From: Bacteroidales bacterium | Lineage (GTDB): Bacteria > Bacteroidota > Bacteroidia > Bacteroidales > Marinilabiliaceae | Assembly (NCBI GenBank): GCA_024401365.1 | Contig: JAKSLE010000025.1 | Coordinates: forward strand, 1-34,447 | Direction of reading: 5' to 3' | Length of the DNA stretch: 34,447 nucleotides | Shown: in pieces, positions 8,018-15,814 of the stretch | How the letters are laid out: every line of letters starts with the position of its first letter | Numbering within the stretch: the first letter of the stretch is position 1 | The notes under the pieces: generated by a model | Told to the model about the DNA's origin: nothing | Seen by the model: only the letters and a program-made list of their open reading frames with translations | The model's database searches: none | Position numbers and translations under genes: made by a program

Positions 8018-8188
8018 ATGGCTTACAAAATTAGCGATGAGTGTCTTGCATGTGGTACATGTAAGGGCGAGTGCCCAGTAGAGGCTATCTCTGAGGGCGA
8101 GAAGTATTCTATCAACCCAGACGTATGCATCGATTGCGGTACATGCGCAGGCGTTTGCCCAGTTGAGGCTATTTCTCCAGCAGAGTAA
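8018..8188 (+). CDS. 2[4Fe-4S] ferredoxin, 56 aa
   Basis: A bacterial (clostridial-type) ferredoxin with two clusters. It begins MAYKISDECLACGTCKGECP. Cluster motifs are C-x2-C-x2-C-x3-CP at Cys9-12-15-19 and the same pattern at Cys38-41-44-48 (CIDCGTCAGVCP). It is a soluble low-potential electron carrier, for example for pyruvate:ferredoxin oxidoreductase and radical-SAM enzymes. Length is normal for the family. Codon use is strongly biased (GAG, GTA, TGC), which suggests high expression. It is monocistronic, with its own terminator directly downstream. Confidence 0.95.
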   Translation: MAYKISDECLACGTCKGECPVEAISEGEKYSINPDVCIDCGTCAGVCPVEAISPAE

Positions 8189-8217
8189 TTGATAGATTAC
8201 AATTTCTCAACATTATT

Positions 8218-8252
8218 AAAGCCTATCGTTCCTAGAACGATAGGCTTTCCTT
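8218..8252. terminator. Strong terminator after ferredoxin
   Basis: A perfect 13-bp stem, AAAGCCTATCGTT (8218-8230) with AACGATAGGCTTT (8236-8248), closes a 5-nt loop. The A and T flanks on both sides mean it could also serve the converging minus-strand operon. Confidence 0.85.
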
Positions 8253-8389
8253 ATTTCGTATATTAAAAAAATTGCGAGCAAACACTACTCTCCCTTATAT
8301 CAGCATATCTCTTCCAACTACTTTCCCTCTCTTCTCTGACGTCTGTCTCGCCAAATAAAGAGGGAGTCCCAACCGTATTAGTTGTTCCG

Positions 8390-10174
8390 TCAAATAGCTT
8401 CTGTAGCCCCCTTGAGCCACTCTCTTACATCTTCACTTACAAGTGGACTAAGTGTCTCATATACAATAGAATGGTAGTCGTTGAGCCACTCTTTCTCTTC
8501 TTGCGTAAGCATCTCTACTACTATAGGCCTCTTGTCTATAGGACACATGGTGATAGGGTAGAAGCCTAGAAATCTTCCAAATTCCGATTGCCCTACTTCT
8601 TTGCAGACTACTACATTCTCTATTCTGACACCCCATTTGCCTTCTCTGTAAATGCCTGGTTCATCGGTAGTTACATATCCTGCTTTTATTTCACTGCCGT
8701 TGTCTTTCTTGCTGATCCTTTGCGGCCCTTCGTGTACATTGAGGTTGAAACCTACTCCGTGTCCCGTACCATGACCAAAATCTATCTGATTCTGCCACAT
8801 GAATACCCTCGCAAGGGTGTCTAATTGCGATCCATGGGTCCCTTCAGGGAAAATAGCCCTCGAAACGGCAATGTGCCCCTTCAAAACAAGGGTATAGTCC
8901 ACACAGGCTTGCTTGTCTTTTATTGCACCCATGGCTATCGTACGGGTGATGTCGGTGGTTCCTCCTACGTACTGACCTCCAGTGTCCATCAGTAGAAAAC
9001 CATCACCGATCCTGGTATTTGTCTCTATTGTAGGAGCATAGTGACACGATGCCGCATTCTCACCAAAGGCAGAAATGGCTCCGAACGACTCACAAAGGAA
9101 TCCTTCTTGCTGCTTCCTGAATTCTAGGAGCTTGTCCGCAACAGATAATTCAGTGAGTTCTTCCGTGGCATACGCCCATTGCAGCCAATGAAGGAAATTG
9201 ACTATAGCTACACCGTCTTTTACATGTGCAGCTGTTATATGCTTTATCTCATTTTCTGTCTTTACGGCTTTTAACGCCTCCACAACACTCGGTGCCTCTA
9301 CTTTTACTGTGTCATCTCTCAACGCCTTGACTATTCTCGCATTTATCTTGTTGGGATCGTAGAGAACTCTCGCCCCAGCTGGCAGATTGCTGACATTCTT
9401 CTCAAAATGGTCATATAGCGATACCTTGATGCCGTCTTCGTCCAAACGCTTGCTGATAATGCTGGTCAACTTATGGGGATTTATATATAGGTGCTCTTCT
9501 GTCGGCGTGATAATCATATGTGCATAAAAAACAGGATTGTATGGCACATCTGTACCTCGTAGGTTGGTCAGCCACGCTATATCGTCTAATGAACTGAGTA
9601 AATAGTGCGTCGCGTTCAACTTTAGCATCTCTTCTCGTACTTGGGCCAACTTTTCTTGCCTTGTTTTCTGATTGAGCGAGAAGTCCATCTCTGTGACCTC
9701 GTCAAGGGGCAGTTCCGTACGCGCCAAATATAGCTCGTCTATTATGTTAACCACATATTCCATCTTTATGCCAAAATCGGCAAGCTTCTTCTCTATCTTC
9801 AGATACTCGGCGTATGGAACTGTGAACCCATCTATACCACAGGTGCTGTCGGATGGTAGGGTATAGGTCAACCAATCAATGTAACTTGGTACTCCGGGCA
9901 TACCGTCTTTGAAAACCTCAATGCTTATCCCCCTGGTTTGCTTCTCAGCTTGAATATAATACCTTGAATCAACCCAAAGACCAATGTGCTGCTTCGTAAT
10001 GACTAATACTCCTGCCGACCCATTAAAGCCGGATAGATATTCCCTGAATTTCCAATGTTCTGCAGGGTATTCACTGCAATGCGGATCTTCTGTCCTGACA
10101 ATCAATGCATCAAGACCTAGTCTGCTCATCTCTGTGCGTACCTGGATCAGCCTGTCATTCTGTACCATATTCAT
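8390..10174 (-). CDS. pepP: Xaa-Pro aminopeptidase (aminopeptidase P, M24B)
   Basis: A 594-residue three-domain aminopeptidase P, which removes N-terminal residues preceding proline. Two creatinase-like N-terminal domains (about 1-150 and 160-305) precede the pita-bread catalytic domain. The five metal ligands are visible: Asp397 and Asp408 (MDTGGQYVGGTTDITRT), His472 (HGTGHGVG), Glu505 (DEPGIY) and Glu519 (RIENVV). The length matches the long eukaryotic/Bacteroidota APP1 type rather than the 440-aa E. coli PepP. There is no signal peptide, so it is cytoplasmic. It is last in a minus-strand run after the secreted protease and menA, 27 bp from menA. Confidence 0.94.
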   Translation of the reverse strand: MNMVQNDRLIQVRTEMSRLGLDALIVRTEDPHCSEYPAEHWKFREYLSGFNGSAGVLVITKQHIGLWVDSRYYIQAEKQTRGISIEVFKDGMPGVPSYIDWLTYTLPSDSTCGIDGFTVPYAEYLKIEKKLADFGIKMEYVVNIIDELYLARTELPLDEVTEMDFSLNQKTRQEKLAQVREEMLKLNATHYLLSSLDDIAWLTNLRGTDVPYNPVFYAHMIITPTEEHLYINPHKLTSIISKRLDEDGIKVSLYDHFEKNVSNLPAGARVLYDPNKINARIVKALRDDTVKVEAPSVVEALKAVKTENEIKHITAAHVKDGVAIVNFLHWLQWAYATEELTELSVADKLLEFRKQQEGFLCESFGAISAFGENAASCHYAPTIETNTRIGDGFLLMDTGGQYVGGTTDITRTIAMGAIKDKQACVDYTLVLKGHIAVSRAIFPEGTHGSQLDTLARVFMWQNQIDFGHGTGHGVGFNLNVHEGPQRISKKDNGSEIKAGYVTTDEPGIYREGKWGVRIENVVVCKEVGQSEFGRFLGFYPITMCPIDKRPIVVEMLTQEEKEWLNDYHSIVYETLSPLVSEDVREWLKGATEAI

Positions 10175-10201
10175 AGCTTAACCCTCCTGTAATATTTCTG
10201 T

Positions 10202-11089
10202 TTATATCAATGTGCCAATCACAAAGAGCATTACCGTGACAAATGTGCCCATGGCAATGAAGGGCAACTGCTTGTCTAGTTCTTTGTGCTTGTGTCTACA
10301 TACAAATAGCGCATTCTTAATGAATAATGGAATGGTCAATAGCGAAATGTATTGCCCACTCTTGCCATATATCGCAATATACGATGCCAAACATACAAAG
10401 GATACTGCCAATATTAATATATGGTATACCCTGGCAGCTGGAATGCCCATCATAACTACCAATGTCTTCTTCCCCGATGCCTTGTCTCCATTGTAATCCC
10501 TCATATTGTTCATATTCAAAACCCCAACAGACAACAACCCTATACTGCTGGCTGGTAATAACGCCGGAATCCACAACGATCCTTCATACAACGCCTCTGA
10601 TCCTGCAACGCCAACTAACCCGAAAAAGATAAAAACAGATAAGTCACCAAGGCCCATATACCCGTAAGGCTTCTTGCCCATAGTATATGTTATGGCAGCT
10701 CCAATACATAATAATCCTATCCCAAACAACGTCATCAACCCTTCAAATCCTATTCTAGGATAGGCCACAATCAGCAGTAATATGCCGCTTATCAAGGCCC
10801 CAAATCCCCACCCAATAATGGCTCTTTTCATCTCCTTTGGCGTGATGGCTCCACTCTGAATGGCTCGCGTAGGACCCACTCTTTCTGCGTTGTCAACCCC
10901 CTTTTCAGAGTCTCCAAAATCATTACATAGATTCGAAAGTATTTGAAGCGCTAGGGTAGTAAGTAGCGCTAAAACGCATATTTCCCATGCGAATATGCCA
11001 CGTTGAAAGGCAATAATACTACCCATCGCTATTAATGATAGCGATAATGGCAACGTTCTTAGCCTGTATGCTTCAATCCATCTTTTCAT
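10202..11089 (-). CDS. menA: 1,4-dihydroxy-2-naphthoate prenyltransferase MenA
   Basis: A UbiA-superfamily integral membrane prenyltransferase of 295 residues that joins a polyprenyl chain to 1,4-dihydroxy-2-naphthoate in menaquinone synthesis. The first Asp-rich motif lies in NLCNDFGDSEKGVDNAER (N56, D57, D60), followed by GPTRAIQSG. The second is in NMRDYNGDKASGKKT. Eight to nine hydrophobic helices are visible. The hydrophobic N-terminus PLSLSLIAMGSIIAF suits MenA rather than UbiA. It starts 11 bp after the protease stop and is followed by pepP, so the three may share a transcript. Other men genes are not in the window. Confidence 0.93.
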   Translation of the reverse strand: MKRWIEAYRLRTLPLSLSLIAMGSIIAFQRGIFAWEICVLALLTTLALQILSNLCNDFGDSEKGVDNAERVGPTRAIQSGAITPKEMKRAIIGWGFGALISGILLLIVAYPRIGFEGLMTLFGIGLLCIGAAITYTMGKKPYGYMGLGDLSVFIFFGLVGVAGSEALYEGSLWIPALLPASSIGLLSVGVLNMNNMRDYNGDKASGKKTLVVMMGIPAARVYHILILAVSFVCLASYIAIYGKSGQYISLLTIPLFIKNALFVCRHKHKELDKQLPFIAMGTFVTVMLFVIGTLI

Positions 11090-11100
11090 TGTTTACGTGT

Positions 11101-12639
11101 TTATTTGGCAATAAGTTTAATGGAACTCTCTTTTCTGTTGCCGTAGCGTATCACAAATATCAATAGTTTATTGGTCCACTTTGAGGTGTTTACATCTAGC
11201 GTATTTTGCCCATCTGTTTTAATCGTGTAGAGCATACGACCGTCGCTGCTGTATACCTTTACTTCGGTTATACTGTCGGCTGTAATCGTCACACTTCCAC
11301 AATGCCTCGAAACGTCATATCCGCTGTCGCCAACCACAGTCGTAACACTGCTCTCTGTCGAATTTATATGCCTACCAGTCATGACTAATGTCCCTGTGTT
11401 GTCGGGGTCTAATAGTTCTTTTAATGAATAATACCCCTTGGCCTTAACATCCCACGCCTTGGCTAGCGACGAGAAATAGTCATTTTGCGGTGTCTTGCAG
11501 TTTGCCTTGCCTCCCGATAGTATACCTATTATCTTACGATCGTTGTTCCATAATGCCGATCCCGAGGAACCGCCCTCTGTTGTGCCTTGATCCCATAGGT
11601 TGACTTTATAGTGTACGTTTTTCTCAAAACTTCCGCCAGCAGGGGGAGAGTCCATCCCAGAATAGTCGCCATAGCCTATATCTGTGCTTACAGATACCTT
11701 TTTGACATCTCCCCATGGATGGTGAATGCATTTATATGTCTCATTCGATACTATATCATTCCTGATATCCCATCCTGCCCAATATGGATCTACTTCAAAT
11801 TTAGGAAGCTTATTTAGCGTAAATACGGCTATGTCGTAACTTGGCAAATAACAGAGTAGCTCATCCTTGTAACATAGGTCCACTTTCTCTTTAGAGGGAT
11901 GCTCAAAGTTTGTACATAAATCTGTCTCAAAACCAAATAGAACATTGACAGCATAATTCGAATTGGTGTCAAAAACGTGGGCAGCCGTAATAATGTATGG
12001 CTGCATGTCTTCACTGGTAGTGTTTATCAATTGCCCAGTTCCAAGATGTGTGCCTCCTACTATAAGCCTGCAGACGCTTTTCTTGGTATCTATAATGTCT
12101 TTGTCACATACAACGTTGACTTCACACCTGCCCGACGCCCTGTATTGCGTGTCTTGTCCATTCGAACTTGAACTCGTATTGAATGGCGAACCAGCATCTG
12201 CTATCTTGATAAAGCCGCTTGTGACGTACTCAATGTCAATCTTTGCTTGCTTGCCATAGTATCGTACACTTATCTTGTCTCCTCCAACGGGTAGAGGAAG
12301 CAATCCTTGGTTAACATAATCTTCTCGTCTATACGTCCGTGTAGCAAAATTTCCAATCACAAGTACGCTGTCAACCAATTTTTCGTCAATTCCCTTAATA
12401 TAGCATCCCATGTTCTTGGCTCCTTTCGAAATGAAAGTGACCACGCTGTCTCTTTTCAGAGCGACATTCGTATCTATCCTGTCAGCAAATTGAATAGGCC
12501 TATCTTCTAGATCTTTGACCATGTCCAATATCCGAATATCGCTGTTAAAGCTTCTGGCAGAGGGTAGTAGTACAATCTGCCCATAGGCTGTCAACGTAAA
12601 TAGTGCAAATAATGCTGTATATATATACTTCTTGAACAT
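11101..12639 (-). CDS. Secreted trypsin-like serine protease with T9SS tail
   Basis: A 512-residue protein when started at ATG 12639 (MFKKYIYTALFALFTLTAYGQ, a signal peptide); the frame opens 42 bp earlier but that would precede the signal. An N-terminal beta region (about 20-165) leads to a chymotrypsin-fold domain with the triad His221 (ITAAHV), Asp269 (LPSYDIAVF) and Ser359 (GGSSGSALW), similar to bacterial lysyl-endopeptidase-type enzymes. The last 70 residues (VKVYSSDGRMLYTI ... SSIKLIAK) match the pattern of a T9SS type A sorting domain, so export through the outer membrane is likely. Several Cys could form disulfides. Specificity is not deducible. It lies upstream of menA-pepP on the same strand. 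Confidence 0.88.
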   Translation of the reverse strand: MFKKYIYTALFALFTLTAYGQIVLLPSARSFNSDIRILDMVKDLEDRPIQFADRIDTNVALKRDSVVTFISKGAKNMGCYIKGIDEKLVDSVLVIGNFATRTYRREDYVNQGLLPLPVGGDKISVRYYGKQAKIDIEYVTSGFIKIADAGSPFNTSSSSNGQDTQYRASGRCEVNVVCDKDIIDTKKSVCRLIVGGTHLGTGQLINTTSEDMQPYIITAAHVFDTNSNYAVNVLFGFETDLCTNFEHPSKEKVDLCYKDELLCYLPSYDIAVFTLNKLPKFEVDPYWAGWDIRNDIVSNETYKCIHHPWGDVKKVSVSTDIGYGDYSGMDSPPAGGSFEKNVHYKVNLWDQGTTEGGSSGSALWNNDRKIIGILSGGKANCKTPQNDYFSSLAKAWDVKAKGYYSLKELLDPDNTGTLVMTGRHINSTESSVTTVVGDSGYDVSRHCGSVTITADSITEVKVYSSDGRMLYTIKTDGQNTLDVNTSKWTNKLLIFVIRYGNRKESSIKLIAK

Positions 12640-12665
12640 TCTATCCTTAAATACCGTTTCCTTTA

Positions 12666-12673
12666 CAAAGATA
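12666..12673 (-). promoter_or_regulatory. Putative -7 box of the protease promoter
   Basis: Read on the minus strand this is TATCTTTG (TAnnTTTG), 26 bp before the protease start at 12639. It supports starting the protein at the signal peptide rather than at 12681. Confidence 0.45.
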
Positions 12674-13203
12674 GTGAACAATTCAACACCATAGTGCTTA
12701 TTTGGGAGTGTTAACTATCAATTTGATAGCATTTTTGGGTAGGGTAGAGGTGTATACTTGTATGTTTACTGTTGTTTTGTCTGCTTTGTTGCATGTAAAC
12801 ACGTGTAACCGTGCATTATATACGCCATTTTCTCTATATACATATATACAATAAACACTAAGTTAGAGCACATAAAGTACACATTATCAGTCTTTTAATA
12901 GCATGGACATAAAGTAAATATGTAGACATATAGTGTATATTTATTCAGATAGGGTATTGTTAGTATCTATGCATATAGATAAGTATCTAATAATCAGTTG
13001 TTTGTCTAATTTACCTAAATCTCTTTTATATGGTAATTGTTCTAATTGGCTGATTTTCAATGCTTAGTATAAGTACCCTCTAATTGGCTTTTATTAACCT
13101 ATTTTTTATTCGTTAACATAGTTGCTGTATATTTTAACTGACGGATTATCAGCTAGTTACGCAAAAGAAGCTGGTGCTGTATTCTTGTTTTTGACAATAA
13201 ATA
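12674..13203. other. Long AT-rich intergenic region, no gene seen
   Basis: I find no convincing open frame on either strand. It contains GTATAC at 12752, GTTTAC at 12764 and GTAAAC at 12795, the edge of the hexamer field described below, then sequence of very low GC with many TATA-like words. It separates the protease operon from the XRE regulator gene, both on the minus strand. Confidence 0.5.
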
Positions 13204-13236
13204 AAGCACCAATTAAGTCTCTCTTAACTGGTGCTT
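13204..13236 (-). terminator. Hairpin terminator downstream of the XRE gene
   Basis: AAGCACCAATTAAG (13204-13217) pairs with CTTAACTGGTGCTT (13223-13236) over 14 bp with one mismatch. On the minus strand it is followed by a T-rich stretch. It lies about 90 bp after the XRE stop codon. Confidence 0.65.
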
Positions 13237-13327
13237 ATAGCTATGAATAGCTTATGTGATCTTACCTAACCTATTATTATATTTTTGCGCTGTCTTGATG
13301 TTGTCCTTATTATAGCCTTGTTGTTCC

Positions 13328-13819
13328 TTATTCTGGCCTGTAATCCTTGAAAGTGCCGTCTGTATATAGTATAATTATCTTCTCTATCTGCTTGTTTGCA
13401 CGATTCTCAGGTGCTTTGTCTTCTTCTTTCTTGTTTATATGCACAACTCGCTTTGTACGTGTCACTTGTGGCATCTCTTCATTTGGCTCCTGAGCTGTAG
13501 GCTGCTCTTCTGTCTGTTCTTCGTTTTCTTGCGAGAAGAGGGTCGATTCTGGAGCAACGTGCAACTGTTGTGGCTGATTGAAGAGCGTGGCTTCTTCGTC
13601 GCTTTGTGGGGCATTCCCAGTACCGTATACCAACCAATTGATATCCACGCTAGGAAACGCTCTCTGTATGGCCTCAATGGTCTCTGGCTTGAAGCTGCCT
13701 CCTCGTCCTCCTTCCGACATAATATGGGATATAGTCATCTTTGAAACGCCTATTTTTACCGCTAGTTCGCTCTGATTTATGCCGTATAGTTGCATTAAGG
13801 TTCTTAAACGTTCTTTCAT
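13328..13819 (-). CDS. XRE-family regulator with acidic linker
   Basis: A 163-residue protein with an N-terminal HTH (about 1-62: LRTLMQLYGINQSELAVKIGVSKMTISHIMSEG, then a helix and NWLVYGTG), typical of phage-repressor-like XRE domains. A long Gln/Glu/Pro-rich disordered linker follows (about 68-118), then a basic patch (TRTKRVVHINKK), and it ends with a short conserved-looking strand (KIIILYTDGTFKDYRPE). It is a DNA-binding regulator with no peptidase or ligand domain. It is transcribed divergently from pyrK-pyrD, and the shared 270-bp region is filled with GTAAAC/GTATAC words, so autoregulation and control of the pyr genes are likely. It lies at the heart of the hexamer field but contains only one such word itself. 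Confidence 0.85.
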   Translation of the reverse strand: MKERLRTLMQLYGINQSELAVKIGVSKMTISHIMSEGGRGGSFKPETIEAIQRAFPSVDINWLVYGTGNAPQSDEEATLFNQPQQLHVAPESTLFSQENEEQTEEQPTAQEPNEEMPQVTRTKRVVHINKKEEDKAPENRANKQIEKIIILYTDGTFKDYRPE

Positions 13820-13827
13820 TTTTAGGT

Positions 13828-14039
13828 GTATACTTTGGTTTACCCTGCAAAGATAAACATATTATCTCGTGTTTACAAGTCTCTATGTGTTAAATAATTG
13901 TTTATTAAATACATGTTTACAACTCTTGATTAATCAAGTAAACTTGTATGGTAAACTATAGTATACATTGAGTTGTATTATTGTAAACGTATATGGTTGT
14001 GTTTACTGATAATTATTCTAATCTTTGAGTTAGGTATAC
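13828..14039. promoter_or_regulatory. Divergent control region with ten GTwwAC operators
   Basis: Ten hexamers start at 13828, 13838, 13871, 13915, 13938, 13951, 13961, 13983, 14001 and 14034. The minus-strand promoter of the XRE gene is visible as a -7 box TATCTTTG (complement of 13848-13855) with a CTTG -33 about 20 bp upstream. GTTTAC at 13871 overlaps that -33, and GTTTAC at 13838 lies just past the -7. On the other side GTATAC at 14034 sits between the -33 and -7 of pyrK. Confidence 0.65.
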
Positions 14040-14058
14040 AAATAAAATCGTACCTTTG
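14024..14058 (+). promoter_or_regulatory. pyrK promoter
   Basis: TTTG at 14024-14027 and TACCTTTG at 14051-14058 match the Bacteroidota -33 and -7 elements, with a spacer of 23 bp, slightly longer than the usual 19-21. The ATG of pyrK follows at 14090. Confidence 0.6.
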
Positions 14059-14089
14059 CATGATAATTTGATTCTAATAACAATAAGAT

Positions 14090-14875
14090 ATGCATAAACG
14101 TTATTCGACGGACTTCAAGGTCGCTGATATCCGTACCGTGAATAGTAGCTGCTATCAGCTCGTTCTCCAACATCCGGATACCTTGCCAGAGGTCGCTCCA
14201 GGTCAGTTTGTTCAGGTTCAACTGCCTGATAGCGCTACTTCTTATCTTCGACGCCCTATATCTATTCATGACGCTGATTTTAAGGCTAATACAATGACTC
14301 TCCTTATCCGAAGAGTCGGAAATGGTACCGAGTTGTTGTCTCACGTAAAGCCTGGAGATACTGTCAATCTTTTGTATCCTCTTGGAAATGGCTTCAATTT
14401 GGATACTAAACAGATAGGTAATTCTCCTTTGCTTATCGGCGGTGGCGTGGGTATTGCCCCTCTTTTTATGGCTGCTAAGCATCTGAAGGCTGTCGGCGCT
14501 AATCCTACAGTTCTTTTGGGCGCTCGTAATGTCGAGGATCTGCTCAAAAAGGATGATTTCGCAGCTGTTACTACTACTGAGTGTACAACTGAGGATGCGT
14601 CTTTTGGTACTAAGGGGTTTGTTACTGACCATGTTTACATGAAGGATGAGCTTAAGAGGTTTACTTCTATTATTGTTTGTGGTCCTATGCCTATGATGCG
14701 TGCTATTGCTCGTGTGGCTGAGGCTAATAATATCCCTTGTCAGGTCTCTCTCGAAAATAAGATGGCTTGCGGTATCGGTGCTTGCCTTTGCTGTGTGACC
14801 GAGACTATAGATGGTCATAATACTTGTGTTTGTACAGGTGGTCCTGTGTTTGATTCAAAGAGCGTAAAATGGTAG
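14090..14875 (+). CDS. pyrK: Dihydroorotate dehydrogenase B, electron-transfer subunit
   Basis: A 261-residue FAD and [2Fe-2S] protein that passes electrons from PyrD to NAD+ in de novo pyrimidine synthesis. The FAD-binding motif is [10 protein letters not shown] (Arg54-Ser58). The NAD-binding Rossmann part starts with [12 protein letters not shown] (about 114-125) and includes [10 protein letters not shown]. The C-terminal cluster ligands are Cys227, Cys232, Cys235 and Cys248 (CGIGACLCC and CTGGPVF). Length is normal. It overlaps pyrD by 7 bp (ATGGTAG), so the two subunits are translationally coupled. It is the first gene after the operator-rich region shared with the XRE regulator. Confidence 0.95.
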   Translation: MHKRYSTDFKVADIRTVNSSCYQLVLQHPDTLPEVAPGQFVQVQLPDSATSYLRRPISIHDADFKANTMTLLIRRVGNGTELLSHVKPGDTVNLLYPLGNGFNLDTKQIGNSPLLIGGGVGIAPLFMAAKHLKAVGANPTVLLGARNVEDLLKKDDFAAVTTTECTTEDASFGTKGFVTDHVYMKDELKRFTSIIVCGPMPMMRAIARVAEANNIPCQVSLENKMACGIGACLCCVTETIDGHNTCVCTGGPVFDSKSVKW

Positions 14876-15786
14876 ATCTTAAAGTAAACTTGGGGAACAA
14901 TCTTGTCCTCAATAATCCAGTAATGACCGCATCTGGTACTTTCGGATATGGTCTGGAATATGACGATTTTACTGATGTTGATCGTCTCGGTGGTATCATC
15001 GTTAAAGGTACAACTCTCAACCCTCGCGAGGGTAACGCCTATCCTCGTCTTGCCGAGACTCGCCAGGGTATGATCAATGCCGTGGGTTTACAGAATAAGG
15101 GCGTTGACCATTTTTGTAAGGTTATTTACCCTGAATTGAAGAAGTATACCAAGACTAAGGTGCTGGTAAACGTCTCTGGTAGTTGTATCGAGGATTATGT
15201 GGCTTGCGCCGAACGTATCGCTGCTCTTGACCATATTCCAGGTATCGAGCTGAATATCTCTTGCCCTAACGTTAAACAGGGTGGTATGTCTTTCGGTACA
15301 GTTCCTGAAATGGCTGCTAAGGTCGTGGAGGCTGTACGTAAAGTTTACCCTAAGCATCTTATCGTTAAGATGACTCCTAATGTTACGTCTGTAGTGGATA
15401 TCGCTAAGGCTATCGAGGGGGCTGGCGCTGATAGCGTCTCTTTGGTAAACACATTCTTGTCTATGGCTATCGATATCAAGACTCGACGCCCAATATTGTC
15501 TACTATTACTGGTGGTATGTCGGGCGCAGCTATCAAACCTATCGCTCTCCGTATGGTATGGCAGGTCGCTAATGCTGTCAAAATACCTGTAGTGGGCCTT
15601 GGCGGTATCAGTAGCGCTTCTGATGCTATCGAGTTTATTATCGCTGGCGCTTCTGCTATCGAAATAGGTACTGCCAACTTTATCAACCCAAATATCGGTA
15701 ACGAGGTGGTGGATGGTATAGCCGATTACTTGGCAGCTAATAATATGAAGTCGGTTAGCGAACTTCGTGGTAGCTTGATTATCTAG
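14869..15786 (+). CDS. pyrD: Dihydroorotate dehydrogenase B, catalytic subunit
   Basis: A 305-residue FMN-containing TIM barrel of the class 1B type that oxidises dihydroorotate to orotate. Visible family features are [13 protein letters not shown] near the N-terminus, the substrate loop region [43 protein letters not shown] and the phosphate-binding end [29 protein letters not shown]. Class 1B enzymes use a Cys base; Cys130 or Cys137 in the region [14 protein letters not shown] is the candidate. It forms a heterotetramer with PyrK. It contains six of the GTAAAC/GTTTAC/GTATAC words. It is followed after 28 bp by the DUF4105 gene. Confidence 0.96.
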   Translation: MVDLKVNLGNNLVLNNPVMTASGTFGYGLEYDDFTDVDRLGGIIVKGTTLNPREGNAYPRLAETRQGMINAVGLQNKGVDHFCKVIYPELKKYTKTKVLVNVSGSCIEDYVACAERIAALDHIPGIELNISCPNVKQGGMSFGTVPEMAAKVVEAVRKVYPKHLIVKMTPNVTSVVDIAKAIEGAGADSVSLVNTFLSMAIDIKTRRPILSTITGGMSGAAIKPIALRMVWQVANAVKIPVVGLGGISSASDAIEFIIAGASAIEIGTANFINPNIGNEVVDGIADYLAANNMKSVSELRGSLII

Positions 15787-15814
15787 CTTTTTAGTAAACT
15801 CTCAGTAATAAACT

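Noticed and set aside
12674-13203. Possible plasmid or chromosomal origin in the AT-rich gap
   Set aside because: No iterons, no cluster of TTATCCACA-like DnaA boxes and no replication gene beside it; low GC alone is not enough.
13828-14039. ParB/parS centromere
   Set aside because: No match to the conserved parS palindrome (TGTTTCACGTGAAACA type) and no parAB genes; the hexamers are shorter and not palindromic as a set.
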